Assembly (NCBI GenBank): GCA_016177165.1
Contig: JACOVT010000077.1
Coordinates: forward strand, 1-19,020
Source: Microcaldota archaeon
Lineage (GTDB): Archaea > B1Sed10-29 > JACOVT01
Length of the DNA stretch: 19,020 nt
Reading direction: 5' to 3'
A program made the position numbers and the translations under genes. Under the pieces are notes generated by a model. It was not told the DNA's origin. It ran no database searches and saw only the letters and a program-made list of their open reading frames with translations. Positions 13,122-19,020 of the stretch are shown piece after piece (positions within the stretch are counted from its first letter, which is position 1; each line of letters starts with the position of its first letter).

Positions 13122-14093
13122 TTATAGGCGTATTTCTTTCTCTAGCCAGTCAATGTGTTGGGTTTTGCGCTTCCAGAATAGGTCTTCCCACAAGTAGTGG
13201 ACGGCGAGCATGCTCCACTTGCCGTAACGGCGCTTTATGTCGCTGCTCATGCGCGACACTGGGACCAGCCGCTTTCCGTAGAAAAGGTGGGAGTATATCT
13301 TTTGCTGCCAGGGCGCTATGTGGTCAAATGCGTCATAGTGGTGCAGCGCCTCAAACAGTAGAATTCGAGCAGTCTCGGGGCCCACTCCGTATAGCTTCAT
13401 CAGTTCTTTTTTGGCTTGTTCCTTGCCCATTGCTCTAAGAGCAGGTTCATCGACTTTGCCTTCAGCGAAGTCGCCCGACAAACGAACTAAAAACTTGGCT
13501 CGGTAGCCGACCTTTAGCGCCCGCAGTTCTTGCTCGCCAACTTTTGCAAGCTCGCCGGGCGCCCACATGGCGTACATGGTCTTGCCGCCAAACTTGACGA
13601 GCATGCCATAGTTTTCAAGTAGCGATGCGAGCATCTGTACGCTGCGTCGGACCGTGGCATTCTGAAGCACAATACCAACAACCAGAAGCTCATAAAGCGA
13701 GTGAGCAGAGCTAACTCGCATTCCACTCCACTTTCGGATTACTGGACCGAGCACCAGCTCCTTTGCAAACTTTGAAAAGAAGCAGCGAAGGTCGGCATTT
13801 AGGTCGTAGTACCAGCAAAGCTCTTCAGCGGCTTGCTTTAGTTTGCCGTCTGCTATATTTCCGTTTGAGAAGACTGTTAACTTAACTAGTGGCCTCGACA
13901 CAGCTCCTTTGTTCTCTAACTTTGCGCCGAAGATGCGGCCGTTTAAGCGCAGCGTTTGCCAGAGTTTTCCTTTCTCGTAAACGGTGAGTTGATCTGGAAA
14001 GTGGGAAGGCTTGTGAACCGTGGCGTCGAAGTTGAACGGGTGAGTAGGCCTTATCGTTATTGACCTGCTTTTGGATAGAGTGAGTGCTTTCAT
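13122..14093 (-). CDS. HhH-GPD DNA glycosylase (AlkA/OGG-like), probably monofunctional
   Basis: This 323-aa protein has the N-terminal beta domain seen in AlkA/OGG1 (P-F-N-F-D-A-T-V-H-K-P-S at 19-30) and the HhH-GPD core. Landmarks are LQNATVRRSV (143-152), GYRAKF (196-201), hairpin LYGVGPETA (234-242) and the catalytic acid Asp257 in AFDHIAPW. Such enzymes flip out and excise damaged bases (alkylated or oxidised purines). OGG1 places its catalytic lysine in the hairpin sequence GVGTK; here that position is Glu240, so a base-excising activity without lyase function is expected. Substrate cannot be told. The start follows the aIF5A stop by five bases, so the two are co-transcribed. AlkA-like and archaeal OGG-like assignment remain equally possible. 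Confidence 0.82.
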   Translation of the reverse strand: MKALTLSKSRSITIRPTHPFNFDATVHKPSHFPDQLTVYEKGKLWQTLRLNGRIFGAKLENKGAVSRPLVKLTVFSNGNIADGKLKQAAEELCWYYDLNADLRCFFSKFAKELVLGPVIRKWSGMRVSSAHSLYELLVVGIVLQNATVRRSVQMLASLLENYGMLVKFGGKTMYAMWAPGELAKVGEQELRALKVGYRAKFLVRLSGDFAEGKVDEPALRAMGKEQAKKELMKLYGVGPETARILLFEALHHYDAFDHIAPWQQKIYSHLFYGKRLVPVSRMSSDIKRRYGKWSMLAVHYLWEDLFWKRKTQHIDWLEKEIRL

Positions 14094-14098
14094 GAGCG

Positions 14099-14494
14099 TT
14101 ACTTGACTCGGCTGAGCAGCTTCTTGCCCATTACGTCCTGGATTTCGAGTTCGCCGCCTTGAACTATCTTGCCCTTGTACTCGTCAGGTATTGGCATTTC
14201 GAATGACTCGAATGTCTGCAGGTCCATGAGTTGCATCGTGTCGCCCGTGATTGCCACGACTTGGACCGCCTTCTTCTCGATGATGGGGATCTCGCACGTT
14301 GCGTCAGATGGTTTTAGCAGGGTTTTCTTGTTGCCCGTAAACAAGGATATGGCCTCGACGCGCGCCTTGGAGGAGCCGTGCTTGCCTGTTTTCGCCAGAT
14401 CAATGCCCACCACCCGGCAGGGCTCGCCATCGATCACTACGAGTTTTCCTTCCTTGAGCTCCTTTACCGTGCCAAACTGTATCTCGCCGGGCAT
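14099..14494 (-). CDS. Translation initiation/elongation factor aIF5A
   Basis: This 131-aa protein binds the ribosome and relieves stalling, for example at proline runs. The N-terminal SH3-like domain carries the hypusination loop KTGKHGSSKARV (35-46) with Lys38 as the lysine expected to become hypusine or deoxyhypusine. A C-terminal OB-fold follows (A-V-Q-V-V-A-I-T-G-D-T-M-Q-L-M-D). Length is typical of archaea. The ATG at 14494 is preceded by GAGTGATT, the same ribosome-site type used within the other operons, so this mRNA has a leader. It heads a two-gene unit with the DNA glycosylase. Its promoter overlaps the very end of the upstream flippase gene. Confidence 0.97.
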   Translation of the reverse strand: MPGEIQFGTVKELKEGKLVVIDGEPCRVVGIDLAKTGKHGSSKARVEAISLFTGNKKTLLKPSDATCEIPIIEKKAVQVVAITGDTMQLMDLQTFESFEMPIPDEYKGKIVQGGELEIQDVMGKKLLSRVK

Positions 14495-14508
14495 TCAATC
14501 ACTCACAA

Positions 14509-14525
14509 CAAGCACGAAGTGCTTG
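14509..14525. repeat. Hairpin/dyad in the aIF5A promoter region
   Basis: CAAGCAC and GTGCTTG (7-bp perfect arms) are separated by GAA. The centre, 14517, coincides with the start predicted from the TATA-like AAATAAAAAC at 14550-14541. It could be an operator for aIF5A, or the terminator hairpin of the flippase gene, which ends 20 bases upstream. Confidence 0.5.
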
Positions 14526-14540
14526 CTTAACGGGATCGGG

Positions 14541-14550
14541 GTTTTTATTT
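14541..14550 (-). promoter_or_regulatory. TATA-like element of the aIF5A-glycosylase unit
   Basis: The minus strand reads AAATAAAAAC, overlapping the last bases of the flippase gene. Expected initiation is near 14519, giving a leader of ~25 bases that includes the GAGTGATT ribosome site. Confidence 0.4.
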
Positions 14551-15573
14551 GTTTGCCGGAACGTTGCCGGACTTGAACCCGAGGTAGTAGGCGCTTCCCA
14601 AACCGACGAAAGTAAGGCCCCAATATGAAATCAAGCGGTCGAGTATTGTGGCTGCCCCGGCAAGGGCGGGGGTGATGCCTGCGGAAGAGAGTATGATTAT
14701 CATCGTGCCTTCCATTACTCCCAGCCCTCCGGGAAGTAGGGGCAGCGAGCCACCTAGCGCGGCGATGACTATTGCTGCGGCAACGACCAGGAAGCTCGGG
14801 TTCTGGGCGCCCAGCGCAAGCAGGATTAGGTATGCGCGCAGCACCTCGAAAAACCAGTTGAGCAGGCTGAGCGCGACGCCCTTGGCCCAGAGCGCCCTGC
14901 TCGCGAGCATCCTCTTTGCGTTGCGGTTGTAGTTGGCTACGTTCCTCATTATTGACTTCTGCACTCGCCGTATTGCCTGTTCCTTGCCGACGAACCTGCG
15001 GAATCGGTCGAGCAGCCAGAACATCATCCCAAGGGCAGCCTTGCGGTTGTAGGAAAGGTAGATTGCAAACCCAAGGAACGCCGAACTCAGGATGAATGAT
15101 ACGAACATCAGCAGGACCACCCACCATTGAAGGTGCCAGAATATGAACGCCAGAACGAGCACGATTAGCGAAATGAAAGCAAATGTGACCCCGTCAAAAA
15201 CCCGCTCTACGATAACCGTCGCTAGGGCGTCGCCGGTGTGGGTACGCGCGTTCCTGCGCAAAAAATATGCGCGTACGGGCTCGCCGCCCATGCGCGAGCT
15301 TGGCGTTATGTTGGCAAAGGCTATGCCCGCCAACGATGCTAGGAGGAGCCTCGCGCTGGATACCCTTATGCGCGCGAAGTCCACGGACGCGGACCATCGG
15401 CCGAATATTGCCAGCACAGAGACCAGCTGCGCTGCGGCGGCGAGCGCCACGAATTGGATGTTCGCTCCGGAAAGCACGCCGACAACTTTTGGCAGGCCGA
15501 GGATGAAGAAAATGGCCGCGCCAATCGCGATTCCAACAAGAAGGGTGAGCGCTATGAGCTGCGATGTCTTCAC
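14545..15573 (-). CDS. Flippase-like integral membrane protein (LPG synthase TM / UPF0104 family)
   Basis: This 342-aa protein is almost entirely hydrophobic, with about eight predicted membrane helices. Family landmarks are NITPSSRMGGEPVRAYFL around residues 88-105 and LPLLPGGLGVMEG near the C-terminal third. The family (PF03706) includes the membrane half of lysylphosphatidylglycerol synthase and many archaeal proteins of unknown substrate, suspected lipid or glycolipid flippases. The start is the GTG at 15573, 24.5 bp from the centre of a TATA box shared with the divergent tatD gene, so the mRNA should be leaderless. No glycosyltransferase lies nearby to suggest a substrate. Confidence 0.88.
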   Translation of the reverse strand: MKTSQLIALTLLVGIAIGAAIFFILGLPKVVGVLSGANIQFVALAAAAQLVSVLAIFGRWSASVDFARIRVSSARLLLASLAGIAFANITPSSRMGGEPVRAYFLRRNARTHTGDALATVIVERVFDGVTFAFISLIVLVLAFIFWHLQWWVVLLMFVSFILSSAFLGFAIYLSYNRKAALGMMFWLLDRFRRFVGKEQAIRRVQKSIMRNVANYNRNAKRMLASRALWAKGVALSLLNWFFEVLRAYLILLALGAQNPSFLVVAAAIVIAALGGSLPLLPGGLGVMEGTMIIILSSAGITPALAGAATILDRLISYWGLTFVGLGSAYYLGFKSGNVPANK

Positions 15574-15594
15574 GACAAGAGTATGTTTTCTTTC

Positions 15595-15600
15595 TTTAAA
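15595..15600. promoter_or_regulatory. Single TATA box serving two divergent leaderless genes
   Basis: TTTAAA, identical on both strands, is centred at 15597.5. The GTG of the flippase gene (15573) is 24.5 bp to one side and the ATG of tatD (15624) 26.5 bp to the other. No second TATA-like element lies in the 50 bp between the two start codons. Confidence 0.6.
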
Positions 15601-15623
15601 TACTGCACGCGCGTTGGTTCGTC

Positions 15624-16373
15624 ATGATCGACTCGCATGCCCATCTTGACTCGAAGGATTTCAACCGCGACCTGAAGGTGGTCATCGACCGCGCGTTAAC
15701 TGCCGGCGTGGGCGGGATCGTCAACCCGGCGACGTCCCTAAACTCCAACAAGAAATGCCTTGAAATCGCCCGAATGTTCCGTGGCGTTGTTTTTGCCTGC
15801 GCGGGACTGGACCCCGTCTACGCCGTCAAGGAGAAGAGCTGGATAGAGGAGGTTGCAGACCATGCCCGCAGAAACAGAAAGGAAATCGTGGGCGTTGGGG
15901 AGGTCGGCCTCGAGTACAAGTGGATGCCATCCAGCGCAGAGGAACAGAACGAGAACTTCGCGTTCTTCATCAGGCTGGCAAACGAGCTCGGCAAGCCGGT
16001 CATAGTGCACGCTAGGAACGCAATGACAGAGGCACTCGAAATCCTCGAAAACGAAAACGCTGAAAGGGTGGTGCTGCACTACTTTTCGGGCTCGCGCACG
16101 CAGGCAAGGGAGGCCGTGCGACGCGGGTACTGGGTTTCTTTTGCCACCAACTACTGCTTTATGGGGGACAAAAAGGTAATTAAAGAAGTGCCGCTTGACA
16201 GGATGCTGGTGGAAACAGACTCGCCGTATTCCAGCCCCCGAAAGGACGAGCCGCGCAACGAGCCCGCTAACCTGGTGATGTTGGTAAACACCATCGCAAA
16301 AGCTCTGGGCTCAACCCCTGAGGAAGTGGGCGAGGCTACCGAACGCAACGCACGAGAGGCCTTCCGGTTGTGA
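15624..16373 (+). CDS. tatD: TatD-family metal-dependent DNase
   Basis: This 249-aa TIM-barrel hydrolase has all expected metal ligands: HAH (His5, His7) in MIDSHAHLD, Glu93 in GVGEVGLEY, His129 in VIVHAR, His152 in LHYFSG and Asp199 in VETDSPY. TatD proteins are Mg-dependent 3'-5' exonucleases or DNases linked to DNA repair and DNA degradation; some act on RNA. The ATG lies 26 bp from the shared TATA box, so the mRNA is leaderless. The NYN gene follows after four bases, making tatD the first gene of a nucleic-acid and MinD cluster. Length is typical for the family. Confidence 0.93.
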   Translation: MIDSHAHLDSKDFNRDLKVVIDRALTAGVGGIVNPATSLNSNKKCLEIARMFRGVVFACAGLDPVYAVKEKSWIEEVADHARRNRKEIVGVGEVGLEYKWMPSSAEEQNENFAFFIRLANELGKPVIVHARNAMTEALEILENENAERVVLHYFSGSRTQAREAVRRGYWVSFATNYCFMGDKKVIKEVPLDRMLVETDSPYSSPRKDEPRNEPANLVMLVNTIAKALGSTPEEVGEATERNAREAFRL

Positions 16374-16377
16374 TTCC

Positions 16378-16845
16378 ATGGTGCTTGAACGAGTCAAGAA
16401 AAAGCTCTCGATGGAGAAGAGACCCAAAAAGAAACGCATAGGCCTACTCGTGGACGGGCCGAACATGCTACGACATGAGTTGGGGACCGACCTACGGGAG
16501 GTCAGGCGCGCGCTTGAAGAACATGGAACCATAAAGTTCGGCGGCGTGTTCCTTGACCAGCACGCGCCCGAAAAGCTGATAGAAGCCGTTGCCAACCAAG
16601 GCTTCCAGCCCATGCTTGTCATAACAGACGACGTTGACGCGCCCATGGCTGCAGAAGCAATGGAGCTCATATTCAACAAGCACATCGACACAATAGCGCT
16701 GATGACGCGCGATTCCGACTTCCAGAGCGTGCTGCTAAAGGCAAAAAAGTACGGCAAGGAAACCATAGTGGTCGGGGCAGAGCCTTTCTCCACGTCGCTC
16801 CGCAACACGGCAGACCACGTTATAATAGTAGGCAAGAAGGGATGA
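16378..16845 (+). CDS. NYN-domain protein, TIGR00288-like putative RNase
   Basis: This 155-aa protein has a basic N-terminal tail (K-R-P-K-K-K-R) and a single NYN/PIN-fold domain. Candidate metal-binding acids are Asp26 in LLVDGPNM, Asp87 in the segment T-D-D-V-D-A-P-M, and Asp112/Asp114 in TRDSDF. I recall an archaeal family, TIGR00288, with this D-G-P-N-M and R-D-S-D-F pattern. Single-strand RNA cleavage is the expected activity of the fold. The start comes four bases after the tatD stop (TGATTCCATG) and the next gene also follows after four bases, so the three genes are translated from one message. It is not a close copy of the other NYN protein at the left edge. Confidence 0.85.
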   Translation: MVLERVKKKLSMEKRPKKKRIGLLVDGPNMLRHELGTDLREVRRALEEHGTIKFGGVFLDQHAPEKLIEAVANQGFQPMLVITDDVDAPMAAEAMELIFNKHIDTIALMTRDSDFQSVLLKAKKYGKETIVVGAEPFSTSLRNTADHVIIVGKKG

Positions 16846-16849
16846 TCGG

Positions 16850-17386
16850 ATGGGGATATCTGCAGGCAAGCCCGTCGAGGTCGGCAAGTCGCTCCGCGAA
16901 CTGGACCTGCGAGAGTCATTGTCGAGCATAGGCAAGAGCAGGTTCAACGGGTACGCGTGCGTGACCCTGCTGGGCAAGGCCGGGCTGGAGGAAGGGCTCG
17001 TCGTGTTCGATTCCGGAAGCCTGGTGCTCTCAAGCTACGAGTACTTCAAGTACAACAGGAAATACACCGGCGGCGAGGCTCTCAAGCGGTTCCTCAACGC
17101 GCTAAGGTCGCCATCTGGAATAGTGGACATCTTCTCGCTGTCTGCGCAGGAAGTGAAGCTCGTCAGGACGCTCAAGGAGGAATGGGCGAACCAATCTACT
17201 CCAACCGAAAAGCTGAACATTCCCGCAAGGTTCTCCGAGGAGTTTGCGGACTCGCTAATACCACGGGCGGACCGCGAGCCGGAAAAGGCCGACCTGATGA
17301 GAAAACTGGGCCTGTCCGAGACAAAAGAGGTGCCGTACACCAAGTTCAGCCTGATGAGGCGCGCAAAAAGCGAAACCCGCCAATAG
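16850..17386 (+). CDS. DUF2226-like protein with a PATAN-like N-terminal domain
   Basis: This 178-aa protein has an N-terminal domain (residues ~12-105) with the pattern F-N-G-Y-A-C-V-T-L, a short loop, G-L-V-V-F-D-S-G-S-L-V, then E-Y-F-K-Y and a helix G-G-E-A-L-K-R-F-L-N-A-L, followed by S-G-I-V-D-I-F. This layout resembles archaeal DUF2226 and the bacterial PATAN/DUF4388 domain of signalling proteins. The C-terminal half is charged and probably disordered or helical. No enzyme motif is visible. Its place between a NYN nuclease gene and roadblock-like plus MinD genes suggests an adaptor or signalling role, which is inference. The ATG has GGATGATC as ribosome site four bases after the previous stop. 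A hairpin spans its stop codon. Confidence 0.65.
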   Translation: MGISAGKPVEVGKSLRELDLRESLSSIGKSRFNGYACVTLLGKAGLEEGLVVFDSGSLVLSSYEYFKYNRKYTGGEALKRFLNALRSPSGIVDIFSLSAQEVKLVRTLKEEWANQSTPTEKLNIPARFSEEFADSLIPRADREPEKADLMRKLGLSETKEVPYTKFSLMRRAKSETRQ

Positions 17387-17391
17387 CGGGT
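17375..17391. repeat. Hairpin across the stop of the DUF2226-like gene
   Basis: ACCCGC and GCGGGT (6-bp perfect arms) flank CAATA and include the TAG stop. The TATA box of the next gene begins three bases later. It could be a partial terminator or an RNA 3'-end structure. Confidence 0.4.
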
Positions 17392-17393
17392 AA

Positions 17394-17399
17394 TTTAAA
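17394..17399 (+). promoter_or_regulatory. Internal promoter before the roadblock-like and minD genes
   Basis: TTTAAA, within AATTTAAACC, is centred at 17396.5 and predicts initiation near 17422. The downstream genes could thus be expressed apart from tatD and the NYN gene. Confidence 0.5.
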
Positions 17400-17442
17400 C
17401 CCAGCCGCCCTAACATTCTTGTTGCCACTGGGGTTTTTTGTG

Positions 17443-17910
17443 GTGAAACTATTAAACTTGCTAAAGAAAGTTGTCGGTAAGAAACCCGATGAAGAGAAAG
17501 AACGAGAAAGAATAAACTTCATCAAGGAGCTGCTAGCTTCCCAGGTGCTCGTAAAACCGACCCACTCCGACTGGGCCCGGGCAATAGCCCACAATTATTC
17601 AGTTGACTCCATAGTAGTCTCACGCAAGGACGGCTCTGTCCTGATGAGCAACACCGACAAGGCCTTTGAAAGGGCGGTAAAAACATCCTCGCTGTACGAG
17701 TACACGCGCTCCGAGTTCCCAAAGGCAGAGATGCTCCTGGTAAAAGACGGCGATGACTACAACATAGTATACCCGCACGGCGACATGATCTACGTGCTCA
17801 AGAGCTCGGCCAGCCTTTCCCCAACAGAGACGGAAAAGATAGTGGAACAATTGCGTGCGGGCCTGAACGGCCAGAACGCGCCAAGGGAAACCGCATTGGC
17901 AGTATCATGA
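17443..17910 (+). CDS. Roadblock/profilin-like small protein with amphipathic N-terminus
   Basis: The frame gives 155 aa from the GTG at 17443. The N-terminus K-L-L-N-L-L-K-K-V-V-G-K-K is amphipathic and could rest on the membrane; a charged linker and helix follow. The central part (S-V-D-S-I-V-V-S-R-K-D-G-S-V-L-M-S-N) followed by helix, strand (A-E-M-L-L-V-K-D-G-D) and strand (M-I-Y-V-L-K-S-S) fits the alpha-beta layout of roadblock/LC7 or profilin-like folds. Such proteins partner small GTPases or P-loop ATPases, and minD follows 9 bases later. In-frame TTG codons at 17419/17422 sit exactly at the predicted transcription start, so a leaderless start adding seven or eight residues is an alternative. 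Family assignment is by pattern only. Confidence 0.6.
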   Translation: MKLLNLLKKVVGKKPDEEKERERINFIKELLASQVLVKPTHSDWARAIAHNYSVDSIVVSRKDGSVLMSNTDKAFERAVKTSSLYEYTRSEFPKAEMLLVKDGDDYNIVYPHGDMIYVLKSSASLSPTETEKIVEQLRAGLNGQNAPRETALAVS

Positions 17911-17919
17911 AGTGAACAC

Positions 17920-18690
17920 ATGTCAACAACAATAGCAATAGCCTCTGGAAAGGGCGGGGTGGGAAAGACAACAGTCACGGCAAACCTCGGGATAGCGCTA
18001 GGGCTTGCCGGAAAGAAGGTAATAATGGTAGACGCCGACTTGGACATGGCCAACCTCGAGCTCGTTCTGGGAATGGAAGGCCGCCCCATCACGCTGCAGG
18101 ACGTGCTTACAGGCGAGGCGGAGATACAAGACGCAGTTTATGAAGTCGCGCAAAACGCTCGCTTCGTGCCCGCAGGCGTCTCACCAGGAAAGAAACGCGC
18201 CGATCCGGAAAAGATCGCACGCACAATATTACAACTCTCATCCATGGCCGAGTACATCCTCCTTGACTGCCCTGCAGGGATAGGGAAAGACACCATAGCC
18301 TGCTTCGCCGCCTGCAAGCAGACCCTGCTCATCCTGACGCCAGAGCCGATGAGCGCGAGCGACGCCTACAAGACAAAAATAGCAGCAGACCGCATGGGAT
18401 CCGAACTAATTGGCCTATGCGTAAACATGGCAAAAGGCACCCAAGGCGAGCTGACCGACAAGGAGGTCTCCTCACTTCTGGAAGCTCCCGTGCTATCCAA
18501 AATACCATACGACGAGAACCTAAGGGCAGCAGCCCTGCAAGGCAAGCCAATCCTGCTCTCCAACCCCACCACACCATCGGCACAGGCCATCGCAGGGCTC
18601 GCAGCTCGCATATGCGGGGAAACATACATACCCGTCCAGCCCCGGCCTTCGTTTTTCAGCAAGCTGTTTGGTTTTTTGAAAAAGAGGTGA
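17920..18690 (+). CDS. minD: MinD-like P-loop ATPase with C-terminal membrane-targeting helix
   Basis: This 256-aa protein has the deviant Walker A KGGVGKTT (11-18), VDADLDMANLE (37-47) and the Walker B/switch II region LLDCPAGIG (114-122), all typical of archaeal MinD. The last 13 residues, SFFSKLFGFLKKR, form a short amphipathic helix like the membrane-targeting sequence of bacterial MinD. Family members dimerise with ATP, bind membrane and position partner proteins. No MinE or MinC is visible here; the preceding roadblock-like and DUF2226-like proteins may be partners. The ATG follows a GAAGTGA ribosome site. Lys11 of the signature and Lys16 of the P-loop are both present, so it should be an active ATPase. 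Confidence 0.93.
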   Translation: MSTTIAIASGKGGVGKTTVTANLGIALGLAGKKVIMVDADLDMANLELVLGMEGRPITLQDVLTGEAEIQDAVYEVAQNARFVPAGVSPGKKRADPEKIARTILQLSSMAEYILLDCPAGIGKDTIACFAACKQTLLILTPEPMSASDAYKTKIAADRMGSELIGLCVNMAKGTQGELTDKEVSSLLEAPVLSKIPYDENLRAAALQGKPILLSNPTTPSAQAIAGLAARICGETYIPVQPRPSFFSKLFGFLKKR

Positions 18691-18694
18691 CACA

Positions 18695-18916
18695 ATGACC
18701 CTGGCCAGACCATTTGACTTCCTCAACAGTGCAATCGGAAAGCCCGTGCTCGTGAGACTCAAGGGCAACAAGCAACTGCGGGGCAACCTGAAAGTATTCG
18801 ACCAGCACATGAATATCGTGCTAGAAGAGGCCGAAGAACTCGAGGACGAGAAAGTCAAGTCCAAAATCGGAAATGTTATCGTCCGCGGCGACAACATCCT
18901 GTACATTTCACCATAA
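18695..18916 (+). CDS. Archaeal Sm-like protein (LSm/SmAP)
   Basis: This 73-aa protein consists of one Sm fold: the Sm1 motif IGKPVLVRLKGNKQLRGNLKV runs into F-D-Q-H-M-N-I-V-L, and Sm2 is IVRGDNILYIS. Archaeal Sm-like proteins form heptameric rings that bind U-rich RNA. The GAGGTGA ribosome site overlaps the minD stop and the ATG comes four bases later, so it is translated from the same message. The usual archaeal partner, ribosomal protein L37e, does not follow directly: no matching start is visible in the 104 bases to the window end. Confidence 0.95.
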   Translation: MTLARPFDFLNSAIGKPVLVRLKGNKQLRGNLKVFDQHMNIVLEEAEELEDEKVKSKIGNVIVRGDNILYISP

Positions 18917-19020
18917 CTCACCCAATAAAATAGGAACAACACTAATAGCGCCAGCAATGGGCTGCTGCATAGCAAATGCAAAAAGTCCAGCCATTACCGC
19001 GTTTTTGGTTAAGCTTTTTC
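18908..19020 (-). CDS. Possible C-terminal fragment of a membrane protein (enters from the right edge)
   Basis: From the right edge the minus strand is open for about 36 codons and ends at TGA (18910-18908), overlapping the Sm-like gene by nine bases. The peptide is hydrophobic (A-V-M-A-G-L-F-A-F-A-M, then G-A-I-S-V-V-P-I-L-L-G-E-L-W) and could be a last membrane helix. The plus strand offers a rival: an ATG at 18957 with a TATA-like AATAAAATAG ending at 18932, open to the edge. The window is too short to choose. Confidence 0.3.
   Translation of the reverse strand, partial: KSLTKNAVMAGLFAFAMQQPIAGAISVVPILLGELW

Noticed and set aside
14495..15127. Minus-strand frame of 210 codons inside the flippase gene
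   Set aside because: It is rich in Arg/Pro/Gln, lacks a fold, and overlaps a clear membrane protein in another frame.
16957..17442. Long upstream extension of the roadblock-like frame through the DUF2226-like gene
   Set aside because: The extension reads as low-complexity Gly/Arg sequence in the wrong frame of a better gene, and a TATA box at 17394 marks a new start.
1..19020. CRISPR array, insertion sequence or tandem repeats
   Set aside because: No regularly spaced repeats, transposase motifs or terminal inverted repeats were seen on reading through the window.

Overview
This window looks like part of an archaeal chromosome. The evidence is archaeal or eukaryotic-type prolyl-, isoleucyl- and valyl-tRNA synthetases, translation factor aIF5A with its hypusine loop, an Sm-like protein, an archaeal NYN-domain protein, and TATA-box promoters (TTTATA/TTTAAA) about 24-27 bp upstream of many start codons, the signature of leaderless archaeal transcripts. 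Within operons, ribosome sites of the GGAG/GTGAT type occur instead. The gene set would suit a small-genome lineage such as the DPANN archaea (Diapherotrites or Micrarchaeota-like), but that placement is inference.

Layout, left to right. 1-357: 5' part of a NYN-domain protein gene (minus strand) with a strong dyad over its predicted transcription start. 474-1757: a divergent pair, a lipoprotein with an Ig-like domain (minus) and a SET-domain protein (plus). 1776-8569 (minus): an apparent operon on a branched-chain amino acid theme, valS - ilvE - ileS - tRNA-Ile(GAT), followed by an alpha/beta hydrolase. The 5' end of the tRNA gene overlaps the last four codons and the stop of ileS. 8745-9329: an orphan basic protein with a possible helix-turn-helix. 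9307-10877 (minus): proS translationally coupled to a 44-aa Cys-rich protein. 11004-12275 (minus): a DUF4143-type AAA ATPase with a three-half-site operator at its promoter. 12404-13120: an orphan basic protein with a charged C-terminal helix. 13122-14494 (minus): aIF5A and an HhH DNA glycosylase. 14545-15573 (minus): a flippase-like membrane protein. 15624-18916 (plus): tatD, a NYN protein, a DUF2226/PATAN-like protein, a roadblock-like protein, minD and an Sm-like protein. The last 100 bases hold two competing ORF fragments that cannot be resolved.

How the genes fit together. The left-centre is a translation and amino-acid block in which charging enzymes, a branched-chain aminotransferase and the cognate tRNA probably share one transcript. 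The right end joins nucleic-acid enzymes (TatD, NYN, Sm-like) to a MinD ATPase with a C-terminal amphipathic membrane helix, preceded by a roadblock-like protein with an amphipathic N-terminus and a PATAN-like protein. This cluster is the best candidate here for an undescribed system, perhaps one that places RNA or DNA processing at the membrane. The more AT-rich orphan genes between the housekeeping blocks look like accessory insertions.

No CRISPR array, insertion sequence, rRNA or long tandem repeat is visible, and no gene-free stretch exceeds 300 bases.
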